63,530 bases of DNA from Clostridia bacterium (GTDB lineage: Bacteria > Bacillota > Clostridia > Oscillospirales > CAG-272): assembly GCA_017411745.1 (NCBI GenBank), contig JAFQPM010000017.1, positions 1 to 63,530 on the forward strand, written 5' to 3'. The notes beneath the pieces are model-generated. The model was not told the DNA's origin. It ran no database searches and was given only the letters and a program-made list of their open reading frames with translations. Made by a program: the position numbers and the translations under genes. Below are positions 35,524 to 44,813 of this stretch, in pieces (position 1 is the stretch's first letter; the number at the start of each line of letters is the position of its first letter).

Positions 35524-37767
35524 TTAGCTGTTTTTGATTTTATAATAGTTCATCAGGCAGCCGGAGAGGAGGATATCCTTTTCTTCGGCGGTGAGGCCTT
35601 TGACGTAGAGGGTGAGGTCTTCGACGGCACCTGATTTACGGATGACCTTGGCGTTGAAGGTTTCGTTGCCCGAGACGATGGTCTTTCTGATATCGGGGAC
35701 GAATACGCAGTCGCCTGTTTCGTACTCGAATTTAGTTTCGGGGTCGAGGGTGAAGGGAAGGATTCCCCAGTTGATACAGTTGGAGCGATAGCGCTTGGTA
35801 GCAAACTCGTAGCAGATATTGGCAAATCCGCCGAGCACCTTCTGGCAAGAGGCTGCCTGCTCACGCGCGGAGCCGTCTCCCGGCTTATTTGCGAATACAC
35901 ACGAGCCGAACTGGGTGTTTTTGATCAGCTCGCTTGCGTCGCCGACTTTAGAAAGCGTGGCTACAAGCTTTTCGCTCGCGTTGCCGTCTCTGCGCGCCTT
36001 TTCCTCGGCGGCAACCACTTTTGAGAGCCCTACGTACTCGGGGACTCGACGGGAGAGGGTGAACTCTGCAAGTCTGCGAGGATTGGAGCGCAGGGAGCTG
36101 GTCTCGCCCGAGGGGATAAGCTCGTCGGTGGTGGTGACGGGGTCGTGAATTACGGCGGTCAGCTCGACGAGCAGATTCTCGCCCAGCTCGTACTGATCGG
36201 GCCAGCTTGTGATATTTGGTCCGAGAATGAGCTCGGTCTCGGGATCTGCCTTGCCGTAGCCGTAATAAATTCTCTTATCGTAGACCGATTTGTCAAATTC
36301 GTAGTTGACGGGGGTATAGTTGTAGTCGATATCGGTAGCGGGGGTTATCTTACCTCCGTTTGCCGCGGTCGCTGCGATGCTTCTTGCATCCATCAAAGCA
36401 ACGCCCGAGACCTGTCCCTCACCCGGCTTCGAGCCCTCGCGGTTGGGGAAGTTACGGGTGGTATGGCGGAGAGAGAGTCCGTTGTTCGCGGGAACGTCGC
36501 CTGCGCCGAAGCAGGGACCGCAGAAGGAAGGCTTGATCACTGCGCCGTTTGAGAGCAGATCTGCGGTGACTCCCTCGCGGGTCAATGCGAGAGAGACGGG
36601 GATGCTAGTGGGATAGACCGACAGGTTGAAGTAGGAGTTGCCGACGTTACCCGTTTTAAGAATCTCGGACGCCTCGACTATGCTATCGAACATACCGCCC
36701 GCACAGCCTGCGATGATTCCTTGATCGGCAAGCACGCTGCCGTCTTCCTGAACCTTGGACACGAGGTCAAGGCTGCATTTCGGGAATTTGACCTTTGCTT
36801 CTGCCTCGACCTTTGCGAGTATTTCCTTGGCGTTTGCCAAAAATTCCTTTATAGTATAAGCGTTAGAGGGATGGAAGGGCAGAGCGATCATCGATTCCAT
36901 TTTGCTAAGGTCGATCTCGATCATGGAATCGTAATATGCTACGCCTCGGGGTTTGAGTTCTTTGTACTCCTCGGGTCTGCCGTGCGTTTCGTAATGCTTT
37001 CTGACCACCTCGTCTGTTTCCCAAATTGACGAGAGGCAGGTGGTCTCGGTCGTCATAACGTCGATACCGTTTCTGAAGTCGATCGGGAGGTATTTGATGC
37101 CGTCGCCGACGAATTCAAGCACCTTATTCTTGACGAATCCGCAACCAAAGGTCGCGCCGACGAGCGCTATTGCCACGTCGTGAGGTCCGATCCCCTTGGG
37201 GGCTTTGCCTGTGAGATGAACGAGGACTACCTCGGGGGCTTTTATATCGTAGGTGTCCTTAAGCAACTGCTTTACGAGCTCGGGACCGCCCTCGCCGACT
37301 CCCATAGTGCCGAGCGCGCCGTATCTTGTGTGCGAGTCTGAGCCGAGGATCATTTTGCCGCATCCTGCAAGCTCCTCACGTGCGTAAGAGTGAATTACAG
37401 ACTGGTTTGCGGGAACGTATATTCCTCCGTACTTTTTTGCCGCCGAGAGACCGAAAACGTGATCGTCCTCGTTGATCGTGCCGCCGACCGCGCAAAGCGA
37501 GTTGTGGCAGTTGGTAAGCGCGTAGGGGATCGGAAATTCGGTCAATCCTCCGATTCTCGCGGTTTGGATAATGCCGACGTAGGTGATGTCGTGAGACACC
37601 ATTGCGTCGAATTTTATTTTAAGGGCGTTGTCGCTGCCAGATACGTTGTGAGATGAAAGGATCTGATAGGCAATGGTGTTTTTTCTTGCATCCGATGAGC
37701 TGACGGACGAGCTTTTGCTGATATTGCCGTTCTCGTAGAACACACCTTTATCAATAAGCTTGATCAT
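35524..37767 (-). CDS. Aconitate hydratase family protein
   Basis: A 747-residue iron-sulfur dehydratase, probably interconverting citrate and isocitrate. The large alpha domain shows GSDSHTRYGALGTMGVGEGG, and three cysteines suited to the 4Fe-4S cluster: GCAGGMFDS and FCGPCFGAG. NFPNREGSKPGEGQVSG and MDARSIAATAANGGK follow, and the swivel domain is C-terminal. It belongs to the Clostridia group often labelled simply hydratase, so substrate specificity is inferred from the icd neighbour. I choose the start at MIKLIDKGVF, just after GGAGGTCAAT; an in-frame ATG 75 bases upstream overlaps the promoter. Confidence 0.88.
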   Translation of the reverse strand: MIKLIDKGVFYENGNISKSSSVSSSDARKNTIAYQILSSHNVSGSDNALKIKFDAMVSHDITYVGIIQTARIGGLTEFPIPYALTNCHNSLCAVGGTINEDDHVFGLSAAKKYGGIYVPANQSVIHSYAREELAGCGKMILGSDSHTRYGALGTMGVGEGGPELVKQLLKDTYDIKAPEVVLVHLTGKAPKGIGPHDVAIALVGATFGCGFVKNKVLEFVGDGIKYLPIDFRNGIDVMTTETTCLSSIWETDEVVRKHYETHGRPEEYKELKPRGVAYYDSMIEIDLSKMESMIALPFHPSNAYTIKEFLANAKEILAKVEAEAKVKFPKCSLDLVSKVQEDGSVLADQGIIAGCAGGMFDSIVEASEILKTGNVGNSYFNLSVYPTSIPVSLALTREGVTADLLSNGAVIKPSFCGPCFGAGDVPANNGLSLRHTTRNFPNREGSKPGEGQVSGVALMDARSIAATAANGGKITPATDIDYNYTPVNYEFDKSVYDKRIYYGYGKADPETELILGPNITSWPDQYELGENLLVELTAVIHDPVTTTDELIPSGETSSLRSNPRRLAEFTLSRRVPEYVGLSKVVAAEEKARRDGNASEKLVATLSKVGDASELIKNTQFGSCVFANKPGDGSAREQAASCQKVLGGFANICYEFATKRYRSNCINWGILPFTLDPETKFEYETGDCVFVPDIRKTIVSGNETFNAKVIRKSGAVEDLTLYVKGLTAEEKDILLSGCLMNYYKIKNS

Positions 37768-37813
37768 ATTGACCTCCGAGGGATTGTTAAAGATAATAAC
37801 ATTAATCCTTTTC

Positions 37814-37842
37814 ATTATACCATTTGTCCGTTCTTTAGTCAA
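37814..37842 (-). promoter_or_regulatory. promoter of the aconitase-family gene
   Basis: On the minus strand, TTGACT (37837-37842), a 17-base spacer and TATAAT (37814-37819), 47 bases before the start codon. Confidence 0.75.
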
Positions 37843-37996
37843 GTAAATTCTTTGCTTTTTTATGGCTTTTTGCGGCTATTACAAAATTTTTTACGCTTTC
37901 TGTGCTGTTGACTTGTGCGTGGCGTTTGTTGTGATATACGCGACTGCTTTTGTTTGACCTTTAGATAAAGAAATATAAAAAAATGGCAAAAAACGC

Positions 37997-38025
37997 TTGC
38001 AAAACGAAATCGGATATGATATAAT
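37997..38025 (+). promoter_or_regulatory. promoter of the small membrane protein gene at 38087
   Basis: TTGCAA (37997-38002), a 17-base spacer and TATAAT (38020-38025), 61 bases before the ATG. About 155 AT-rich bases separate it from the divergent aconitase promoter, with no other feature seen. Confidence 0.65.
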
Positions 38026-38086
38026 TATATATAATGAGATTTTGGCGTTGTCTTTCGCTGAAGCGCCGCTAACTTTGGGAGTATTT

Positions 38087-38764
38087 ATGGAAAAATTGAA
38101 AAGCTTTGTTAGGCAAAATCTGAAACTTATATTGTTTGTACTGTTTGGCCTTCTGGTCGTGACGGGAATTCTCGTTATAGTGCTCGGCGGAGGACAGAGC
38201 GACGGATTTTTGAAGGTGCTGTTCGTTATCTTCGGTATCGTTCTTGAGCTGCTTGCTTGCTCAGTCGCATTCCTTACCATTGTTATGGGTGAATCTGAGC
38301 CTGCAAACTTCTTCCTGTATGACGGCAAGAAGGGGGCTAATATTTCTCTTGATGAATTGGATTTTGCGAGAATTGACAAGAAGATGACCTTCATTATGAC
38401 AAATCTCGCGGAAAGCGCCACCGACGTTTGGTCGAGAAGAGTGATCTTTACACAGAACAGTGACATTCTTCGTGAGAACGAGGCCATGGTTCCTCTTGTT
38501 GCTTACAAGATCCTTTATGATCTCGCAGAGAGGGCAAACGATAACGCATGGCAAGCGTATCTTTCTGCGGATGCTCTTGTGATCGAAGATATATCTGCGG
38601 CGCTTGAGCTTAACGGAGATGCGGAGCTTAGCAACGCGTTTAAGTTCTTGTTTGAGAATTCGGCAGGCAGTTACGAACGCACGGCAAAGTTCCTTACAGA
38701 CAACAAGAAATATATTCAGAGCAAGATGCTGAAATATGTAAAGGCTAATATTGAAAAGTTCTGA
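38087..38764 (+). CDS. hypothetical protein with two N-terminal membrane helices
   Basis: A 225-residue protein I do not recognise. Residues 12-37 and 47-69 are hydrophobic helices separated by a short Gly-rich turn (GGGQSDG), so both ends should face the same side; the remaining 155 residues are soluble, mainly helical and charged. No known motif is evident. The ATG follows TTGGGAGTATTT; an in-frame upstream extension crosses the -10 box. It is monocistronic, between its own promoter and a good terminator. Confidence 0.75.
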   Translation: MEKLKSFVRQNLKLILFVLFGLLVVTGILVIVLGGGQSDGFLKVLFVIFGIVLELLACSVAFLTIVMGESEPANFFLYDGKKGANISLDELDFARIDKKMTFIMTNLAESATDVWSRRVIFTQNSDILRENEAMVPLVAYKILYDLAERANDNAWQAYLSADALVIEDISAALELNGDAELSNAFKFLFENSAGSYERTAKFLTDNKKYIQSKMLKYVKANIEKF

Positions 38765-38776
38765 TAATTGATTTGA

Positions 38777-38817
38777 AGACGGTTCTTCCGATTTGTTCGG
38801 AGGACCGTCTTTTTTTT
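38777..38817 (+). terminator. terminator after the two-helix protein gene
   Basis: AGACGGTTCTTCCGA (38777-38791) pairs with TCGGAGGACCGTCT (38797-38810), followed by seven T residues. Confidence 0.88.
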
Positions 38818-39855
38818 GCTTATTGTGGTTAATATTTTGTGTTAAAATAAACTAATAGTAGAAAACTAAATAATAAGTTTATAAAACGGTGCGTAAGATG
38901 GGGTTGTAAGGAGGGGTTAAAGATGCGTGGGGCAAATCGAATATTTGGACGATGGCCATTGGATCGGTTTTTTGGGGGGGAAGAGTGGAAGGGGGTTGAA
39001 GGATGAGGGGGGTGTGTGTGGAGTAGAGAGATCCTATCGCGAGGTGAAAATGCAAAGTTAGATCGGGCAAAAACGAAAAGAGAGTGCGGAATGGGGAGTA
39101 AGGCGAAAGTGAAGTGAGGCTTAAATGAGTTGAAGTGAGATGTGGGGATGTAATTCGCGAGGTGGGAATCAAAATCGTCAACGCAAGGAGTGAGTGCAAG
39201 GCGAGAGGAGTGAGGTGTGAGGTGTGGGGTGTGAAAAGTGAAGAGTGAAGACGTGAGAACTGCTAAAAACGCAGCGCTACGGTGGTTATTTCGTAATAAT
39301 CTCCCAAAGCTTACAGTGAGCTTTGGAGAAAAAAGCGGGATTTGAAAAATGGTAATTAATGTAAAAACGGCAGCGGTTTAGGAAATTTTCGGCAAACATG
39401 TGAAAGAAAGTTGCTTTTGTGGGGTAAAAAGCAGAAGGCGATTTGATGATTTCGTGAAAATTCAAAAAATATTAACAATTTTAAATGTGACGAAAAATGC
39501 CGCTTTGTTTTTGTGCAAAGGGTACAAAAACGGCACTTTTGGGCCTCCTGCTTGTAAAATTTGCGAGGTTCTTTTTGTTTGGATTTTTGGGTAAATTAAA
39601 TTTACCACATCGTTTGGGACGGATTTTGTTTAAAAAATCAAGTGGCATAGTTAACAAAAACACGGTTTTTTTGCTCAAAATATCGCAAAATACTGCCAAG
39701 CGAGGTAAATGTAATTTACCTGAAAAGCGAGGGATTTTGCAAGTCCTAACAACTTGCCAAAATGCTTGACTTGAGGTTTTTTGAGAGTGTCAAAAATGGT
39801 GATTTTCTTTTTGGTTACAAGGCAAGTTTGTTAAGGTTTGTAAACTTTGGAACGC
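38818..39855. other. gene-free region with purine-rich strand and twin palindromes
   Basis: About one kilobase without a gene I can support. 38880-39260 is strongly purine-rich on the plus strand, with drifting GTGAGGTGTG-like repeats and a run of seven G. 39400-39780 is AT-rich and holds two related palindromes, GGTAAATT-A-AATTTACC (39590-39606) and AGGTAAAT-GTA-ATTTACCT (39703-39721), about 113 bases apart. Open frames here lack ribosome binding sites and have low-complexity translations. Confidence 0.6.
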
Positions 39856-39884
39856 TTGACAAGTCTTTTTTTTTATGTTATTAT
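39856..39884 (+). promoter_or_regulatory. promoter of the 15-kb transport operon
   Basis: TTGACA (39856-39861), a 17-base spacer and TATTAT (39879-39884). It lies some 495 bases before the first start codon, so the transcript would have an exceptionally long leader. No nearer promoter of comparable quality is seen. Confidence 0.65.
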
Positions 39885-39890
39885 ATATTA

Positions 39891-40378
39891 ACAACTTTTG
39901 GGGTGTCGTACGAGCTGTAAAAGTGAGCGCGATGACCCGAATTTTTATTGGCTTTTATGCTACGCATATATTGAATGTAGCGAAAATGCTCGATAAAATC
40001 AAATTTCGATCCGATTTTGCAGTCAATTCTTCGGCAAGTGCCAATGCTGATGCGTTCATTGTGCTCTCGGGTCACCCTAAATTGCATAGTGATAATGCTG
40101 CTGCAGTATGATCATCGGCTGTCTTCTGCTTTCGCGTACGCGTGTGCGTGCGTGGTCGCGAGAAGATCGATGCCGAGTCTGAGTCGTGCCGCAACCGTTG
40201 GTAATACCTCCGTATAACACCGTCTTCGGAGCTCACCAAAGGAATGCGCGCGAGACAGAGCGTCATGCGGTTGGTAACGATTGCATCTCTGCTCGTTGCG
40301 CACGGTGTTATTAACGGAGCATTTACCTTACACGGATAAGAAAGGGTCTTATCCAAAAACAGCAGGAGGAAACTTTTT
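39891..40378 (+). promoter_or_regulatory. long structured 5' leader, candidate cis-regulatory RNA
   Basis: Several helices can be drawn by eye. CTCCGT-ATAACACCGT (40208-40223) pairs with ACGGTGTTAT-TA-ACGGAG (40302-40319), 16 pairs with a 2-nt bulge, closing a multibranch loop that holds ACCAA/TTGGT (40235-40239, 40271-40275) and ATGCGC/GCG-T-CAT inside. A second helix is TCGGC..TCTTCT with AGAAGA..GCCGA (40115-40127, 40161-40176). TGACCCGA/TCGGGTCA (39933-39940, 40067-40074) and GCTAC/GTAGC (39959-39981) lie upstream. GGATAAG/CTTATCC (40334-40354) stands next to the AGGAGGA of the first gene. I recognise no known riboswitch core. Confidence 0.6.
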
Positions 40379-43300
40379 ATGAAGAAAACGAAATTTCGAA
40401 GACTTGCGGCCTTGTTGCTTTGCTTGATATTCGTTGTTGGCGCTTTCTCCGTAAATGCGGCGGCTACCGACGGTGAGGCAGGCGCGAACGGAGAAACAAC
40501 AGGCGGATCAGGCACGACGGGGCCCGACTACAGTATCGACGATATGATCGAGCTGCTCGGTACGATCTCTTACGACCAATACGTCTTGACGAGTGACTTT
40601 CTCAAGGCTGATGCGGCTAAGCAGACCGTTCGTATCGATGCGGTGAACGATCTTATAGCTGATAAGTCCGACGCCGATTACGTTGTCGGTGAGTACGAGG
40701 GCATAACCGCTATTGAGGCTCCCGGCGACGGAACGCTGACTTGGAGCGTTAACGTTCCCGAAACGGCGAGATATACGATCACGATCGTCTTTTACACTCT
40801 TGACGACGGCAAGGCGAGCTCGATCGAGCGCGTGTTCGGTATTAACGGCTCTCTTCCTTTCAGTGAGGCTCGTTACCTTACCATAAAGAAGAATTGGGTC
40901 AACGATTACGAGGATGCCATCTACACGGGCAAGGACGCAGCTTCGGTCAAGACCGAGGCGGAGAGCGTGGGCCTTATGTGCCATATGGATGGAGATCAGC
41001 TCAAGATCAAGTATCCTGCGGTATGGACAGCCGCCATTACGGATTTTTGCAAGGAGTACGATATAAGATTCGCTACGCTCGACCTTGATAAGAACGAGCT
41101 TCGCCCCTCGGCTTCGCAGACTCCTACTTGGTCTGAGTACACTATGATCGACTCCACCGGCTTCCACACCGAAGCGTTTGAGTTCGTTCTCACAGAAGGC
41201 ACAAACGAAATATCCCTTGAAGGAAAGAACGGAACGATCGCGATATCCGAGATCATTCTCTCTCCCGCAGAGGACGTTCTTACTTACAAGGAATACTCTG
41301 ACAAATACGCAGGTAAGCCCGAGGGCAGCGGCACGATCAAGATCGAGGCCGAATATACCGACGCGGCTTCCGACAAGACCATATATCCCATCGAGGACAG
41401 CGCAAGCGCACTCACCTCTCCTCACGATGCGTCCAGAACCGTTCTTAACACTATCGGTGGCGGTAAGTGGCAGAACGCAGGTCAGTGGGTGACCTACAAG
41501 TTCCGCGTGGAAAAGTCGGGTATGTACGAGCTGGTGTTCCGCTTCAAGCAGGACGTGCTCGACGGTATGTTCGTCAGCCGTACGCTTTCTCTCTACAGCG
41601 AAGGCCTTGCAGAGGACGCTGACGGATATTACAACGGCGTACCCTTCGAAGAGGCTCGCAACGTTACTTACAACTACGGTGATAACTGGCAGGTGACCTC
41701 CGCAACGGCAGGCGAGACCGCCTTCAGCTTCTATTTTGAGGAGGGAACTACCTACACGCTCAAGCTTGAGGTAACTCTCGGCGATATGGCTGATATAATC
41801 AATACCGTACAGTCTGCGCTTGACCATATAAACGACGACTACCTTACCATTCTTCAGCTTACGGGAACCGAGCCTGACAGCTACCGTGACTACGGATTCT
41901 CCAGAATCATTCCCGATACGCTTAAGGATATGGCTCTCCAGGCTATCGTTCTTGACAACGAGGAGGATGCTAAAAACGGCTATCCTATTGGTGTCGCTCA
42001 AAGACTTACAGCGTTGGCAGGTCAGAAATCCTCCAACGTCGGTACTCTGCAGAAGGTTGCAGACATTCTTAAAGATATGAGTAGCGATGAGGACGAGATC
42101 GCGTCCTCGCTCGAGAGACTTAAGACCTACATCGGTACGCTTGGCACGTTCTTGTCCGATGCACAGACTCAGCCTCTTCAGCTCGACTATATTCTCGTTC
42201 AGCCCGCGGAGGCAAAGCTTCCCAAGGCGAACGCTAATTTCTTCGTATCCTTTGGATATGAGATATCCCGTTTCTTCTGGTCCTTCTTCCGTGACTACGA
42301 CCACGTAGGTGCTATGGAAGAAACTTCCGACGAGAGCCTTGAAGTATGGCTCGCTACCGGTCGTGACCAGTTCCAGGTTATCAGAAGCCTTATCAACAGT
42401 GACTTTACTCCCGTTACGGATCATACCGTAGAGCTTAAGCTCGTTGCTCCCAATACGCTTCTGCCCTCCATCCTTGCAAATCAGGGCCCTGACGTTTATC
42501 ACGGAATGGGACAGGCAGACGTTATCAACTACGCTATCCGTTCTGCTATCCTTCCCATTGAAGGATTTGAGGACTTTGATACCGTAAGGACCTCCTTCAA
42601 CGAGGCGGCTATGCTGGTTCTCGGTCTTGCAGATGCAGAGGGAACGATGCACTATTACGGTCTGCCAGAGCAGCAGGGCTTTGCGATGATGTTCGTTCGT
42701 ATCGACGTTCTTGCAGAGGTCGGAGTTCCGATCCCTGAGACGTGGGACGATATTATGAAGGCTGTTCCTAAGCTCCAGGCGAAGAACATGGAGATCGGTC
42801 TTACTACCGATACTTACATCCATCTTTATCAGGCGGGCGGTCAGCTTTACGCAGACGACGGTATGAGAGTTAACCTCAACTCCAAGCTTGCGCTGACTTC
42901 CTTCGCGAAGATGTGTAAATACTTTACAGACTACGGGTTCCCCTACGTTTATAACGCTGCTAACCGTTTCAGAACCGGTGAGATGCCGATACTTATCGGT
43001 GACTACACGGGTCTTTACAATCAGCTTAAGGTCTTTGCTACCGAAATCGAAGGTAAGTGGGTAATGGTTCCCGTTCCCGGCACCAAGATGCCTGACGGCA
43101 CGATCAACAACTGCGCAGTATCCGCGGTCAACGCTTCCGTTCTCGTAAAGGGAAGTGAAGACAAGGCTGACGCGGCTTGGGCATATCTCAAGTGGTTCAC
43201 CGGCCCCGAGTGCCAGATAGAATACTCCAACGAGATGGTTGCTATCATGGGTCCCTCGGCTAAGCACAACACTGCTAATATCGAGGCTCTCGCAAGCCTG

Positions 43301-43825
43301 CCCTGGACTACCGACGAATACTCCAGAATCAAGGCTCAGTTCGATAACCTCGCATCTATCCCCAACTACCCCGGCTCTTACATTATCGACCGTTATCTCA
43401 GCTTCGCATTCCTCGCCGCTTACAACGACGGTGAAGGCGCTGCTCAGGCGTTGCTCGGCTACGTTCCTATTATTAATAAGGAAATAAGCCGTAAGCGCGC
43501 AGAGTTCGGTCTTGAAACTCTCGAGGGTTATGCTACTCTTGCTGAAAAGCGTTGCGCTCAGGCAAAGGACGTAGCCGAAATGCTCGCGGACAAGGATAAA
43601 TCCTACGCAGAGCTTGAAAAGAAGGTCAATTCCGCGATCCGAAGCGAAGACAGCGTTACGCTTAACGCTCTTGCGGATGACGTTCTTGAAATGGTCAAGG
43701 GAGATTACTCCGACACCATTAAGATCTCAACAAGCCCCGACACCTCAAAAATGAATGAAGACAAACTCCTCTACTATCTTGCTCAGGCGCTCACAGGTGC
43801 GGCTGACGCAATGGATTCGTATTGA
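40379..43825 (+). CDS. giant extracellular solute-binding protein with N-terminal beta-sandwich domains
   Basis: A 1148-residue secreted protein, more than twice the size of ordinary sugar-binding proteins. A signal peptide covers about residues 1-29 (RRLAALLLCLIFVVGAFSV, then NAAA), and no lipobox cysteine follows. Residues 80-300 and 320-470 look like two beta-sandwich carbohydrate-binding-like modules (WQNAGQWVTYKFRVEKSGMY). After a helical stretch, about 650-1070 is a family 1 binding protein fold: SLINSDFTPVTDHTVELKLV, the segment ANQGPDVYHGMGQADVINYA, VPIPETWDDIMKAVPKL and the late DAAWAYLKWFTGPECQIEYS. It should bind an oligosaccharide or similar ligand and hand it to the permeases downstream. 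The ATG follows CAGGAGGAAACTTTTT. Confidence 0.85.
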   Translation: MKKTKFRRLAALLLCLIFVVGAFSVNAAATDGEAGANGETTGGSGTTGPDYSIDDMIELLGTISYDQYVLTSDFLKADAAKQTVRIDAVNDLIADKSDADYVVGEYEGITAIEAPGDGTLTWSVNVPETARYTITIVFYTLDDGKASSIERVFGINGSLPFSEARYLTIKKNWVNDYEDAIYTGKDAASVKTEAESVGLMCHMDGDQLKIKYPAVWTAAITDFCKEYDIRFATLDLDKNELRPSASQTPTWSEYTMIDSTGFHTEAFEFVLTEGTNEISLEGKNGTIAISEIILSPAEDVLTYKEYSDKYAGKPEGSGTIKIEAEYTDAASDKTIYPIEDSASALTSPHDASRTVLNTIGGGKWQNAGQWVTYKFRVEKSGMYELVFRFKQDVLDGMFVSRTLSLYSEGLAEDADGYYNGVPFEEARNVTYNYGDNWQVTSATAGETAFSFYFEEGTTYTLKLEVTLGDMADIINTVQSALDHINDDYLTILQLTGTEPDSYRDYGFSRIIPDTLKDMALQAIVLDNEEDAKNGYPIGVAQRLTALAGQKSSNVGTLQKVADILKDMSSDEDEIASSLERLKTYIGTLGTFLSDAQTQPLQLDYILVQPAEAKLPKANANFFVSFGYEISRFFWSFFRDYDHVGAMEETSDESLEVWLATGRDQFQVIRSLINSDFTPVTDHTVELKLVAPNTLLPSILANQGPDVYHGMGQADVINYAIRSAILPIEGFEDFDTVRTSFNEAAMLVLGLADAEGTMHYYGLPEQQGFAMMFVRIDVLAEVGVPIPETWDDIMKAVPKLQAKNMEIGLTTDTYIHLYQAGGQLYADDGMRVNLNSKLALTSFAKMCKYFTDYGFPYVYNAANRFRTGEMPILIGDYTGLYNQLKVFATEIEGKWVMVPVPGTKMPDGTINNCAVSAVNASVLVKGSEDKADAAWAYLKWFTGPECQIEYSNEMVAIMGPSAKHNTANIEALASLPWTTDEYSRIKAQFDNLASIPNYPGSYIIDRYLSFAFLAAYNDGEGAAQALLGYVPIINKEISRKRAEFGLETLEGYATLAEKRCAQAKDVAEMLADKDKSYAELEKKVNSAIRSEDSVTLNALADDVLEMVKGDYSDTIKISTSPDTSKMNEDKLLYYLAQALTGAADAMDSY

Positions 43826-43864
43826 TTAGTTTCCATCATTTAATATCTATAAAGGAGATCAAAA

Positions 43865-44812
43865 ATGTCTAACAAAACGGCACAAAAGAAGGCTGTTTCC
43901 CGTAAAGACATGACGATGAGACAGTGGATATGGAAGGAAATGAAGCGCAACTGGGTCGCTTACGTGATGGTTGCCCCGTACATGATCATTTTCCTCCTGT
44001 TCACTATCTTGCCTGTCGTGCTTTCGGTAGTTATCAGCTTTACAGATTTTAACATGCTGGAAATGCCCAATATCGTTTTCTTTGATAACTATATCAATCT
44101 GTTCTTCGATGACGACATATTCCTTACGGCATGTACCAATACTCTCATTTTTGCGGGTATCGTCGGTCCTGCTTCTTACCTGCTTTCCTTCCTCGTTGCT
44201 TGGTTTATCAACGAGATCCCCCCGAAGATCCGTGCGTTAGTAACTCTCGTATTCTACGCACCGTCTATCTCGGGCCAGGTATTCATGGTATGGCAGACAC
44301 TCTTTGCTTCCGACTCTTACGGTTGGGTAAACGCAATATTGCTTAAATACAGTATAATCCCCACGGAGATCCCGTTCTTCCAGGATGCTGCTTACGTTAT
44401 GCCTCTGTGTATCGTAGTTGCTCTGTGGACCTCTCTTGGTACTGCGTTCCTTTCGTTTATCGCAGGATTGCAGGGTGTTGACCGTTCGCTTTACGAGGCA
44501 GGCGCGGTCGACGGAGTCAGAAACAGATGGCAGGAGCTTTACTACATCACGCTCCCCTCTATGAAGCCTCAGCTTATGTTCGGTGCAGTTATGGCTATCA
44601 CCGGTGCGTTCGGTTTCGGATCGATAGTTACCGCGCTCTGCGGATTCCCCTCGGTCGAGTATTCGGCACACACCATTATGCACCATCTTGAAGACTACGG
44701 TAACATCAGATATGAGATCGGTTATTCCTCGGCTATCGCGGTCGTTCTGTTCGCGATAATGGTCGGTGCGAACGGCTTGGTCAAGAAGATCATTTCGAAG
44801 GTAGGTACGTAA
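43865..44812 (+). CDS. ABC transporter permease, sugar type (first pair, MalF-like)
   Basis: A 315-residue inner-membrane subunit of a CUT1-type sugar importer. Six hydrophobic helices are seen, the first at about 33-58. The cytoplasmic EAA loop that docks the ATPase is at about residue 211 (EAGAVDGVRNRWQELYYITL). The long external loop between helices 3 and 4 is of normal size. An AAAGGAGATCAAAA site precedes the ATG. The next permease begins one base after its stop, so the two are made together as a heterodimer. Confidence 0.92.
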   Translation: MSNKTAQKKAVSRKDMTMRQWIWKEMKRNWVAYVMVAPYMIIFLLFTILPVVLSVVISFTDFNMLEMPNIVFFDNYINLFFDDDIFLTACTNTLIFAGIVGPASYLLSFLVAWFINEIPPKIRALVTLVFYAPSISGQVFMVWQTLFASDSYGWVNAILLKYSIIPTEIPFFQDAAYVMPLCIVVALWTSLGTAFLSFIAGLQGVDRSLYEAGAVDGVRNRWQELYYITLPSMKPQLMFGAVMAITGAFGFGSIVTALCGFPSVEYSAHTIMHHLEDYGNIRYEIGYSSAIAVVLFAIMVGANGLVKKIISKVGT

Positions 44813-44813
44813 T

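Noticed and set aside
38879..39199. 106-codon minus-strand frame rich in Ser, Thr, Leu and Pro
   Set aside because: It is simply the complement of a purine-rich tract, with no ribosome binding site or known domain.
39497..39769. 90-codon plus-strand frame (GKLNLPH and GKCNLPE)
   Set aside because: The repeated peptide comes from the GGTAAATT palindromes; there is no ribosome binding site.
40508..43267. 919-codon open frame on the minus strand
   Set aside because: Antisense shadow of the giant binding protein for the same reason; no signal or domain is recognisable.
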